Source: Pestalotiopsis fici W106-1
Lineage: Eukaryota; Ascomycota; Sordariomycetes; Amphisphaeriales; Sporocadaceae
Assembly: GCF_000516985.1 (NCBI RefSeq)
Contig: NW_006917103.1
Location: forward strand, 310,001 to 374,000
Length of the DNA stretch: 64,000 nucleotides
Direction: 5' to 3'
Part shown: positions 20,516-30,843 of the stretch, one piece after another
Layout: every line of letters begins with the position of its first letter
Numbering within the stretch: the stretch's first letter is position 1
Notes under the pieces: generated by a model
What the model was told of the DNA's origin: nothing
Database searches by the model: none
Seen by the model: the letters and a program-made list of their open reading frames with translations, nothing else
Translations under genes and position numbers: made by a program

Positions 20516-22452
20516 TTAATTACCAACTGTGAGCCCATCGGACTCGGGCGGACCTTTGTAAACTGTGTCCAAGTTAGATAGGTTCCTAAGTAGACTCTCA
20601 TCGGTGACCACATACCTTTGTGTGCGTGAAGCACATACCAGATAGCACTCAAAGCCATAAAACCGACAAAAACGACAATGGCATAATTCATGCTCGTTTC
20701 CGTTACTGGCAGCACCGTGGGCATGGAAAAGAGGATAATCTCGAAGACGATCCATACAATCGCCAGGATATTCGCAGTCCAGCCAATGGCCGCTGGCATC
20801 TTCCATCTCGCGCCACTCACCTCTGTGCGTCGATGGAACATTGAAATGGCAATAGGCAGGCCGTAGGAGGCAGCGAGCGCCATGACTCCGACTGATACAA
20901 AGGCGAGAAATGCCGACGATGACCCCAAATTAATGAGGCCAAGTACCATCTGAACTACCGTCGTCAGTGCCAGTGCCCAGATTGGCGTACCGTGCTTCTC
21001 GTCAACCTTTGCCCACAGGCTGGAAAAAGGGATCGCTTCGTCTCTGGCAAATGCCCACGTGCAGCGCGAAGCCGCCACGGTGATCGATATTGAACAAAAT
21101 AGCGTTATGATCAGGACAAGGACAGTCAAGCCAAGTCCTCCACCCGGTGTACCCATTACAACAGCGTAGATATAGGGAAGGGCCTGGCCCACTGGCGCGT
21201 TCGCAATAATGTCCGAGAGAGCCGGCATGGTAGCACATATAGGGATGATCTGCTCGTCGGATATCTTGTTAGAACGCAAAAAGCCTGGGTGATATCGCAT
21301 GAAGACTGCCACCTACGAAAAATAAGCCTGCGATGCCGCCTACAGGCACACATAGCGAAATAGCTTTGGGAAGCTTGACTGTAGGGTCACCACACTCTTC
21401 AGCCATGGAAGAAATCATACCAATGGCGGAGAACCTTTTCTCATTTCAGTACCTAGACTTATTCTCGAGGACAGGTCGTGCTTACGTATAGGCAGCCGGG
21501 AGCATGCCGATGAGGAAAGAAAAGTTACCCCAGCCCGATAGGGTCGGATCGTAGCCACCCTAGGAGAGCAAAACCATGTCAACTCCAGACGCTTGTCAAT
21601 ACTAGTCAACATGGGAGATGGCTTACCAGAGTGAAGCTTGGAGAGTTTCTTCCCACTTCTGCCTTGGCTGAAAGACAGACCAGTGTGATGAAAATAGCAA
21701 TTGCTGTGAATGCTGCGCAAATAGTATCCACCATTGGAAGGAGCTTGTTTCCGTATGCTACAATGAAGAAAGTCATGATGCAGAGGGCGTAAAAGATCAA
21801 AAGAAGCTGCCATGATGTCACTTCGGTCGCGAATTCAGGGTGGTAGAGCGAGACGCAAGCCGCAATGAGAGATGCGAATCCAAAGTTGACGGACAGCGTG
21901 ATGGTCCAATTTCCAATCAACCAGGTCCACCCAGTGATGAATGATAGAACCTTGCGATATTTGGTGCTGGCGAGCTGGAAACTCCAGTAGTATGGACCGG
22001 CCGAGGTCGGATACCGTGAGGCGAGTTCGCCAAGGGACACGGCTACGGCCTCGTCAAGTATGAGAACCACGATCCAACCCAGAAACATGGAGAGTTGACC
22101 TGCATAATGTCAGAGACCCTTCTACCTAGTATACAATGTCTTGCTACGTGTTCCTCACCTCCGCCATAGATTGCACTAATTAGTGGCGAGCCAAAGCCGT
22201 ATGGAATCTAACATGGTCAGCTTGCACCCACACACATGCACACTCTTGCGGTGTATCCAGTTCAGAAGCTGAGGGACGCACAGCTGCGATTGCCAATGAT
22301 TGGAATAGCAAAGTAAACATGGACCGATTCCGGCGAAGCTCGGCCTTGTATCCAAGTGCGTTCAAATTTTGAAGGTCTACTGTCTCTCCTACTGCCACAT
22401 CTCCAACCGAGACTTGCTGCTCCGTTGAAGGAGCCTTTTCTAGAGAGGCCAT
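20516..22452 (-). CDS. APC-family amino-acid / GABA / choline-type permease
   Basis: Seven exons on the minus strand, 22452-22282, 22207-22159, 22099-21627, 21559-21486, 21434-21317, 21249-20616 and 20562-20516, join in frame to about 521 residues. It is a plasma-membrane cotransporter of the yeast-type amino-acid/choline/GABA permease group. Marks seen are NALGYKAELRRNRSMFTLLF before helix 1, IPYGFGSPLISAIYGGG, ELASRYPTSAGPYYW, the helix 6 region FSAIGMISSMAEECGDP (the conserved AEE) and SRCTWAFARDEAIPF. About twelve helices can be traced. The last exon encodes only 14 residues; without it the frame would run past the tail. Upstream DNA carries five HGATAR motifs, consistent with nitrogen control. 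The substrate is most likely an amino acid, GABA or choline; these cannot be separated from sequence alone. Confidence 0.87.
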
Positions 22453-24429
22453 GGCTTTGATGAACAATCAATCGAGGCTAATTTGAAGACATGTGTAATG
22501 TAAACTTCGAAAATACTGACAGCTATCCGATTTGAGCAGATATAGCGGAGAGAGGGGACAGCTGAGTGACGAGCTGAGACGAGACGTCATACAGCATAGT
22601 CGTCGGCCGTATCCTTAAATGCTAAATCGTGCAGAGGCGCGCAGCACCGCAACACGTCCCAAGCAACCAGCCACCTTGGACGAACTCCCCCCAATTCGTA
22701 CAACGATATGTCCGCAGGACGCCCCCCTGGGAGATAATCTGCACAGAGAACCAATTGCCAAAGACCCCAATGTCGCGCCCGTGTAAGTGCCGTTGGGGGA
22801 AGCGAGAGACCCTGGCGGGCAGATAAGGTAAATTTCCTGATCGGGAAAGGCGCTTCCAGGAGCATTGCCATGTAATCAATAGACATCTGCCTCGGTGTGG
22901 TGCATAGAACTTTGCAGGGTCGTTTAACTAAACCCTATCTGGGCAAAAAGTCCAGAGATGCTGACGAACCATGTGATACGATAGGCCATCAGCATTTATG
23001 CAGAGATAAGAGCTTGGGAAAGGGCTTGAGCTTCTTTGTGTAACGCCACTGGCAGCTCTTCATGTCAAGCGAGTGAGGGGCAATATACTAGGGATCATTG
23101 AAATCCTCACAATGATCTGTACATACCGCTCATTAACGTGAGTTCTTTGAGATGACGGTTTACTATTTACAAGCCCAGCTTTAATATTCATTAGATTAGT
23201 GAGCTACTTCGGGCATGGGCTTCTGCTTTTATGCCAAAGGTACATACTACGTGATAACTTTGCCTGAATAGGTGGCGACATGAAAGACCATCGCAAGCAC
23301 CACCAATGGCTTGCACAGGCTTGGGGAGCATACGATAGTTTCTTACAAAAACCATATATAGAAGTGTATAGCTCGGCATCGACTGCTAGTGGCGGATCGA
23401 CACCTAGGGTTGACCAATTGCGTTACTTCAAATCTGGAATTCATATGCTATAATCAAGGGTCCCACTCCTCAAAGTTGAGCAAAATACTGCTCAGGAAAC
23501 ACGAAGCGCGGCCCTTTCCCAGCTTGCTCTGCATCTCCTCCTATGAATTGCTTACTCAAGGAGTCTGTGTCTTGATACTTCTTGTGATTCGCATTCAGTC
23601 GCCTTATTTGAACACTGGTGGCATAGAAACTGGCAGGAGAGTTCATCCTGGGCTTTACAGTGCTCCCTCGTCCTAGGCTAGATCGTGCTCTAAATACTCG
23701 TCAGAATGCGTCTGAATCTTCTATCCGTTCCGTGAACTTATTCTGCTTCGCTTGGAGATTTGTCACTTGCAAGATGGAAAGTAATTGCATTCTTCCAATC
23801 CAAAAGTCAAAACTTGAAACCACACCGACGAGACTTCATTCAATTCCAAAATCGTAGAATATGCATGGTTGAAGGTCGTGTACTAAGTGCCTTCCCAATT
23901 GTTCACTTCTATGCGATCGCCACCATTATCAAAATTTGACAAGCAGAACTTCTGTCAGACAACTACGTTCTTGCCACTTCGTTGTGTCCCCCCATTGAAC
24001 TCCCTTCTGATGTTCAACCAACTTCCATCTCCTCTCTAGACTGTGGATCCAATCTTACGCTTGCCTAAGTCTTCCGTCGTTTCTGTTTCTTCAACATCAC
24101 ATCACTTTCAGCTCAAACTCTCGGGAATCACCATCATCAATACAACACATATCCCTCTGATCTCACCATCACGACGTACCTGCTGCAAGGAGCATTCCGG
24201 TAGACTGGACTCGGGGATGCCATTTCACCGTTGCCTAAGATTCTAGCACTCCACGCCACATTTCTTCAATCGTTTTTCAATACTGGCAAGAACCAAACCT
24301 ATCCAATTTCCGGTGACTTGAAATTGACCAGAACTCCCACCTTCCAATTTGTCTTTCCACATTCATCCTTGAAACCTCGCACTTCAAGATTCTTACATTG
24401 GCTTTCAATCTCAATCACCAAAATCCAAC
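22453..24429. other. divergent intergenic region, permease / orphan gene
   Basis: About 2 kb between divergent genes. The permease side (22730-23010) carries five HGATAR motifs. The other side (24020-24429) is a pyrimidine-rich, stop-containing leader ahead of the ATG at 24430. Short open frames at 22587-22886 and 24231-24617 are out of frame with the flanking genes and have no recognisable features. Confidence 0.5.
22732..23009. promoter_or_regulatory. cluster of five GATA-factor sites upstream of permease
   Basis: HGATAR occurs at 22732-22737 (AGATAA), 22821-22826 (AGATAA), 22935-22940 (AGATAG on the minus strand), 22979-22984 (CGATAG) and 23004-23009 (AGATAA). AreA/Nit2 GATA factors bind such sites to switch on permeases when good nitrogen sources are short. 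The sites lie 280-560 bases before the permease start. Five is above the one or two expected by chance, but binding is not shown. Confidence 0.4.
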
Positions 24430-26526
24430 ATGGCGCCCCCGAAGATTCAGGTCAAGAGAAAGAGAATCAACGACAAAGAAGTCAACTCGAACAAAGACAA
24501 GGCTCCTGCCAAAAGACAGAAACAGCAGCAATCAAAGAACATTATCGACGACAATGCATCTGTCATCATTTCTTCCCATCAGAAGACCAGCCCAGTCATC
24601 GATACTCCTACGGCTGAGCAAGAACCAAAGGTTGAGAGCGACGACGGTCATGGCTTATCAGCTGAGCAGTCTGTCAACATTTCCCCGTTGACAGGAAAGA
24701 ACCTGGAAACACTTTCCAGGATGGCCGGTACCAATAACCAAGCTCCTATTGTAAGAGACCCAGAGATGCAAGAGGTCCGACATATGATCGATAATCACGA
24801 AGAGCGCTTCATGTCGTTTTCTCGAGACAATGAGGCTTGGAAAGAGAGGGCTGCCACTGAAGCCAAGGACACCCGAGATCATGTCCAGAAGCAGATCAAT
24901 GATTTCAGTCTTCGCATGGACAATCAGATAGAGGGGATCAAGGATTTCTTCCTGCGCACTTTTCGTTCGGAATTGAGCACCCATCCTCTCAGCCAAGACG
25001 GACAGCAGACGAGCTCATCCACCGCTCATGCCCGTCCCCAACCGCTGTCAGAAGACACACAGCATTGCTCAAACATGCTCTCTTCTCCTCGCCCCCCACT
25101 GAATTTGCACGACATCACTAGAGGCGGAGAAACCAGTGCCAATCTGCCAACCCACCCGCCTGCACACTCGGCTCCTAGCCATGTCATGGGAGGCCATGGT
25201 CAATACCAGGAGAACAATGGATCCTTCATTCCTTCTCAGCAGCACTTTGGACAGACCCTAGCTCCCATGCACATGCCTACTCCCTCTGTTGTCCCCGAAA
25301 CTTCCAGCAACATGACGCAAGGCCCATGGGCTGTTCCACGGGTGTCGGACTTGTTTGCCCTCAAACCCAGTCACACCGCCGGTCACGGAAGTCTCTATCC
25401 TCAGATGGCTGCCCCTCCTCCTATCTTTCCCTCATCTTTTCACTTGAACACTAGAGGCCAAGCGTGTGAGCCACAGATTCCTCGCTATTACACCCGTCAA
25501 GCTGAACGCAATGCCGCACTTGGCCGACTTCCATTTGCAGGACAAAAGCAGAACGCTCGAACTACTTCAATGGTACATGGCTATTATGATGACTACGAAG
25601 ACTGCGATGATTACGACGACGAGGATTATTGCGACGACCAGACTTACAAGGATCCAAACAGCTCAGGTATTTTGGGAGAAGTTGACGGTGCAGATCTTCA
25701 AAAGGCCGTCGATGAGCTTGGCCTTGCCTCCGAAGCTTACACTACTAGTCCCAAGTTGACCAAGGAATCGTATCAGACCCTCCTCAGAACCTTTGACTTT
25801 GCCAATATCGGATTGCTCGAGGCTTTTTCCAAGATGGATGACCGTCGACAAGTCAGGGAATATGTCATATTCTGCGATATTTCCCATCCCTCCATGTGGA
25901 TCGACTACGTGATTCAAGTCAGTGAGACGGCCTACTCAATGATGGAGCATGCCCCGCAGGTCAACTACAGGCGTCTTCCGCCTCTTGAAGACAGAGACCT
26001 GAGCCGCCTACGAATTATCAGACTCAGATACGACGCTGATCTATTGAGCCCCAAGCAGTCAATCATCTTCCAGAAGTGGCGCGAAGAACACCAGCCCCCC
26101 ACCTATGTTCTGGAGATTGGATCACTGGTTCTGCGACATAGGTACACCAAGAAGATGAAGGACAAGCTCCATGACACAGACTTGAGCTTGGTCATGGACG
26201 TGGTGCATCCGGATCGGCCCGTCTGGCTGATACTGCGCCCCGGATGGAAGGAATCGTGTCGCAAGACGTCCAAGACGGTGCGCGATGCAACACGTGCGTT
26301 TGACGGCAGCATGGACGACGCCAAAATTGCGTGTGTCTGCAAGGATATTCGATCGCTTCAACTCACCTGGAAACCCTCCAGCAGTCAGTCTGCCCAGCAG
26401 TATGTTGGTGCGCAATTGATGACCAGAAAGACCCAGCTCAAGGTTCCAGTTAGGCTGACGCCGCGTTCGGTGGACGTGGCGGAGATGCAGATGGCTATCC
26501 AGGCCGCCCGTGGTGATGAGAATTGA
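24430..26526 (+). CDS. hypothetical nuclear-type protein with coil and acidic patch
   Basis: Intronless, 698 residues; I do not recognise a named family. The N-terminus is strongly basic (KIQVKRKRINDKE, PAKRQKQQQ) and looks like a bipartite nuclear localisation signal. Residues 105-190 are charged and helix-prone (HEERFMSFSRDNEAWKERAA, VQKQINDFSLRMDNQIEGI), a likely coiled coil. Residues 195-370 are low-complexity and rich in Pro, His and Ser. An acidic Asp/Tyr run (about 384-405, DDYEDCDDYDDEDYCDD) follows. The C-terminal 280 residues look folded and hold the most conserved-looking part (DLSLVMDVVHPDRPVWLIL, RPGWKESCRKTSKTV). The start at 24430 follows a pyrimidine-rich leader. The layout is that of a chromatin or transcription-associated protein, which is inference. 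Codon use looks like its neighbours. Confidence 0.7.
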   Translation: MAPPKIQVKRKRINDKEVNSNKDKAPAKRQKQQQSKNIIDDNASVIISSHQKTSPVIDTPTAEQEPKVESDDGHGLSAEQSVNISPLTGKNLETLSRMAGTNNQAPIVRDPEMQEVRHMIDNHEERFMSFSRDNEAWKERAATEAKDTRDHVQKQINDFSLRMDNQIEGIKDFFLRTFRSELSTHPLSQDGQQTSSSTAHARPQPLSEDTQHCSNMLSSPRPPLNLHDITRGGETSANLPTHPPAHSAPSHVMGGHGQYQENNGSFIPSQQHFGQTLAPMHMPTPSVVPETSSNMTQGPWAVPRVSDLFALKPSHTAGHGSLYPQMAAPPPIFPSSFHLNTRGQACEPQIPRYYTRQAERNAALGRLPFAGQKQNARTTSMVHGYYDDYEDCDDYDDEDYCDDQTYKDPNSSGILGEVDGADLQKAVDELGLASEAYTTSPKLTKESYQTLLRTFDFANIGLLEAFSKMDDRRQVREYVIFCDISHPSMWIDYVIQVSETAYSMMEHAPQVNYRRLPPLEDRDLSRLRIIRLRYDADLLSPKQSIIFQKWREEHQPPTYVLEIGSLVLRHRYTKKMKDKLHDTDLSLVMDVVHPDRPVWLILRPGWKESCRKTSKTVRDATRAFDGSMDDAKIACVCKDIRSLQLTWKPSSSQSAQQYVGAQLMTRKTQLKVPVRLTPRSVDVAEMQMAIQAARGDEN

Positions 26527-27169
26527 ATCTGAGTCGACAGAGCGAGGCGAGAGGATGGCAAGCTCTGCGGCCATGTTGATGGAGAGCAGCCCAAGTTCGG
26601 GGCATCAGATCATGGATCAACGAATGGACAATTGCGATTTCTTTGAGGTAAACCGAAGGGCAGCAAGAGTTCTTGCGCCCAAGATCCTCGACAAGGCATT
26701 TCTGTTTTTAAAATTCGAGCGTCTGCGATTTCATCCACCGCTTCGAGCATAACTCCAATGTGCAATAGCCATAGAGAGATAGTTAACATGAAATCATGGG
26801 GAAATGAGTGTATTTCAGTATCGTAGCGAAATCTGTACGGCACTGTTGAGGCTTGAAGTATGTACTGGTCAGTGGTATTACTTTGCCTACGCAAAATCGA
26901 CTCTTCCTCAAGCACTGCAAATACTCGGCGATTCACTGTATCTAGCACAGTGCAATACTGTGACGGGCAGAAACTACCCCACTGAGTATCTGCAAGCTCA
27001 AGCATGAGACCCGCAATTACCTTTAGTTCCCTAGAGTGACACAACTTCAAACGCGGGCCTATCGGCGTACTACCAGGTACTTCTACCTACCACCACATTG
27101 TTGTTGTACAATACTTTCCACCCTTTGTCGACCATCTCTACTACTTGTCCGCCTCGTGATTCTGCAATC
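26527..27169. other. intergenic region before NAD synthetase
   Basis: About 640 bases between two plus-strand genes. It contains the 3' end of the orphan gene and the NAD synthetase promoter. One TACCTA hexamer lies at 27084, 86 bases before the start codon. No further gene is supported. Confidence 0.5.
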
Positions 27170-29656
27170 ATGTCGTTCGTGACAGTGGCAGCGGCATCAT
27201 TGCCCAGTGTGCCCTTGGACTTTGAGGGGAACCGCGATCGCATCCTCGAGTCGATTCACATTGCCAAGGACAAGGGCGCCCTTCTGCGGACCGGCCGTGA
27301 GTTTGTTCCCATGGTGATGGCTTGTTCAACCTTGATAATAACTATATATAAACAGCCGAGCTCGAGATTCCTGGCTATGGCTGTCTTGATCATCACCTAG
27401 AGGGTGAGTAGTATTCTGCGACCCCTCCTTGCCGATCTCGGAAACTGACTCGGATATAGTAAACATCACTTTCTTCATGGACATGCTTTGGGAAATCATG
27501 TAATAATGCATTCTCACGATTATAGGGAGATACCTTTCTACACAGTTGGGAGGTGCTCGCCGAGATCATCTCGGATCCTGTTTGCAAGGATATGCTCATT
27601 GACCTTGGCATGGGTGTTCGCCACAGAAACGTCAGATACAATTGCCGCGTCTTGTGCACTTATAAGCAAATCTTCTTTATCCGCCCCAAGCAGAGTCTGG
27701 CCAATGATGGGCTGTATCGCGAAATGCGACACTTTTCGGCTGTACGTGTCCCATTTATTCACATTGATGCTTGGTGTCTTCTTGTCTGACCTTTATTCTT
27801 TCCCTTAGTGGGTTAAACCCAGGACCACGGAGCAATACTACTTGGAAAAGATCATTAGCGACGTGACCGGTCAAAAGACAGTCCCCATAGGTGACGCCGT
27901 GCTTTCGACTGTTGACACGGCCATTGGCTGTGAGACTTGCGAAGAGCTCTTTGTGCCCCTCAACCCCTCGACTTTCATGGGCCTGAACGGCGTAGAGATC
28001 GTACTCAACTCTAGTGCCTCACACGTCGAGTTGAGAAAGCTCAAGACACGACTGGATCTCATCTCGAACTCGACGCGCAAGCTCGGCGGACTCTACGTCT
28101 ACGCCAATGCCAGCGGAGTGGACGGTGATGCTCGTATTCTGTACGATGCCAGTTCCATGATTCTTGTCAACGGCAAGGTCATGGAACAGAGCCCTCAATT
28201 CACACTGAAGCCTGTTGATGTCATTACAGCCACTATTGATATCGAAGAAGTCCGCTCCTACCGCTCCAGCATCTCGCGCAATGTCCAAGGTGCAGCTCAG
28301 CCCGACTTTCCACGCATTGAATGTGACCTCCGCCTCTCCCGCCCCGCTGAAGAGGTCTACCGCTCAGACCTGCAGCTATCCAAGGAGATTGAGCTCAAGA
28401 TTCTTGATCCCATGGAGGAAATGTACCTGGCTCAGTCTGTTTTCTTGTGGCAGTACCTCTGCCGGACCAACTCTCCTGGCTACTTTCTTGCTCTCTCCGG
28501 TGGTCTAGATAGTTGCACAGTCACTGTTTTTGTATATGGAATGGCGCGTCTCGTTCTGCAATCGATCAAGGCCGGCGAGACTACCACACTCAATGATCTT
28601 CGTCGCCTCACTGGAGAAGCAGAGTTTCTACCCAAGACACCGCAGGAGATTGTCAGCAAACTCATGCACACGTGCTTCATGGGAACACAGCACTCTTCCA
28701 GTGACACAAAGTCGCGAGCCCAAAAATTGGCGCAGGAGGTTGGTGCCTTTCACTCGGATATCAACATGGACGCGACGGTCGGAGCAATGGAGGAAATAGG
28801 CCAGCAGGCTCTCAACTTTACGCCCAAGTTCCAAGTCGAGGGTGGTTCGGCAGCCGAGAACCTTGCCAAGCAGAATATTCAGGCACGCAACCGCATGGTC
28901 TGCTCGTACTACCTCGCCCAGATCTCCACCACTGCTCGCAAACTCCCCCGCTCTGGCAGCTCTTTGCTTGTCCTCTCATCTGGAAATGTCGATGAGCTAT
29001 GTAAGTTATCACATCTCTTATCCGTTTCCTCTGCCCCGTGAGCTTTTAGACGGTCATCTGAGACCACTACTTGATCTATGATGTGCCATAACATTAAGCA
29101 TGATGATCAGCAGGAAGAATCATGTACTAATCAAGGCTCCATAGTGCGCGGTTACCTCACAAAGTACGACTGCTCGTCGGCAGATATTGCCCCTCTCGGC
29201 TCCGTCTCCAAGACTGACGCCAAGGCTTTCCTTCGGTGGGCAGCCACCAAGTGGGATATGCCGATTCTCTACGACTTCCTAGACGCCGTACCCACGGCCG
29301 AGCTGCTGCCTCTGTCCGCAGGCGTCCAAGAAGACGAAGTGGAAATGGGCCTGACCTATGACCAGCTGAGCGCCTTTGGCAAGCTGCGCAAGATTGAGAA
29401 GCTGGGCCCCTGGAGCTGCTACGTCCGCCTGCTGGGCGAGTGGAAGCACCTCCCCGCCGCCGAGACGGCCGACCTGACCAAGAAGTTCTTCCGGTTCTAC
29501 GCCATGAACCGTCACAAGTCGACCGTCATGACCCCTTCGCTCCACCTTTCTGGCTACTCGCCTGACGATCACCGTCACGACCTCCGGCCCTTCTTGTACA
29601 AGGTTACGTGGCCATATCAATTTAGCAAGATAGATAAGCACGTCAAGAGCTTGTAA
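27170..29656 (+). CDS. QNS1: glutamine-dependent NAD+ synthetase
   Basis: Five exons, 27170-27296, 27356-27403, 27530-27741, 27809-29000 and 29145-29656, join in frame to about 696 residues, the usual length. The enzyme makes NAD+ from deamido-NAD+, ATP and glutamine in the cytosol, the last step of NAD synthesis. The N-terminal nitrilase-type glutaminase half carries the Glu (PELEIPGYGCLDHHLE), Lys (FIRPKQSLANDG) and Cys (GCETCEELFVP) triad. The C-terminal synthetase half has the ATP-pyrophosphatase P-loop LSGGLDSCTVTVF, FMGTQHSS and GNVDELLRGYLTKYDCSSAD. The ending HRHDLRPFLY also fits. Closely follows yeast Qns1 throughout. Intron 2 needs the GAG acceptor at 27529; the TAG four bases upstream would shift the frame. 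The fourth intron has a TACTAAT branch site. This is a housekeeping gene. Confidence 0.95.
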
Positions 29657-29749
29657 ATAGATGGAGAGTTCTCCAAACAATGAATAGAGAAAGAATCACC
29701 AATGATCAATACAAACTGACCTCGGGGGTTCAGGACATACTGTCCACGT

Positions 29750-30824
29750 ATAGCAGTAGAGGATGGGGCATTGAGACTGCCCTCGCAATCCCCGGGTCTG
29801 GAGAGGCTCAAAACTCTGAAAAGTTTGCGGCTGTACCCAAACATCTCGGATAGATCAGACCCTTTGAAACGCCTCATCATCTTTGCCAGCGATATCTTCC
29901 ACATCCCGGCGTTGCTGCCGCGCAACCAAGCAATTGTCAAGCAATTGAGATGTGCGCTGAAGATCCTGATGTGGCTGGCAAGATTGCGCTCAGCGGACAA
30001 CACTCATCGGAACCTATAGAAGAACTAGGGCCACTTGTATATCCTCGTTTTGGCAATCTGCGCCATCTGCGGTCTGCAACATAGTCACACTCGCGAGGCG
30101 GAGCTGGCCAGTATCATCAGTGCATGTCCCGTGCCGGAGAGCCTCTTCGTCCATTTCGAGTTGGCGAAAGAGGCCGATATCGAGTCGCTGTTTGACAAGG
30201 ATTGGGACCCGTCATGGAAGAATCACGATCTGTACGTGTCTACCAAGCCAAAATCTCCAAACGAAGCGTTGATCAATGTTTCTGCTACGCTGTCGTCTCC
30301 AGATCTGCTTAGTCCAAGCAATAGCCACGTCCTCTATTGTGCGGCCGGCCAACCACAGTCTTCGCTTGACGTGCCTCCCAAAGCTGGACAAGTTGCGGCA
30401 TCTTGGTGTCGACTTCAGAGGTCTCTTTGGGCCTCTGTTTCATATGAGCAGGGCTAACGAGAAAGGTTTACCGGCACTGACGCCTCCCAACTTGAAGAAC
30501 CTCATCCTCATCTGTGACATGGGAGGCAGCGAGACTTCGACAGCTGGGACCGAGCGCGACATGTACGAGAGTGACCTGTGCCATGTCATGAGGGGTCTCC
30601 GAGCAATGTGTAGAAAGTCTGGAAATGACTCCATGCTACGTTATATCGAGATTGCGCACGACGACTCGGCACGAAACCGCAGGTTGCTTAGGCGTGAGCA
30701 GAATTTCTGGCGGGATCATCGTGTTCAGATGGACATCACAATTCGGCCCGAAAGGCTTGATGCTCTTGTTGATCAGGCTCCTGTTGCCTCTCAGGAACAG
30801 GCTAGTCTCGCTGCACGTTTGTAG
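29750..30824 (+). pseudogene. decayed gene of unknown family (possibly F-box type)
   Basis: Protein-like sequence continues on the plus strand but changes frame at least three times with no splice sites to explain it. A first segment (about 29800-29945: LKSLRLYP, PLKRLIIFASDIFHIPALLP) shifts to a second (to the stop at 30082: LGPLVYPRFGNLRHLRSA). It shifts again to a third (about 30090-30290: AELASIISACPVPESLFVHF) and to a fourth ending at 30824 (LPKLDKLRHLGVDFRGLFG, PPNLKNLILICDMGG). The leucine-spaced segments recall the substrate region of fungal F-box proteins such as the one at 17812-19647, but no F-box is seen. It may be a truncated, inactivated copy. Unrecognised introns are the alternative. 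Confidence 0.45.
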
Positions 30825-30843
30825 AGGCAGCAAGAAATGCTAG

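Noticed and set aside
27403..27525. Apparent frameshift or non-canonical GG-AG intron in NAD synthetase
   Set aside because: Using the GAG acceptor ending at 27529 restores the frame with a normal GT donor and keeps the expected protein sequence.
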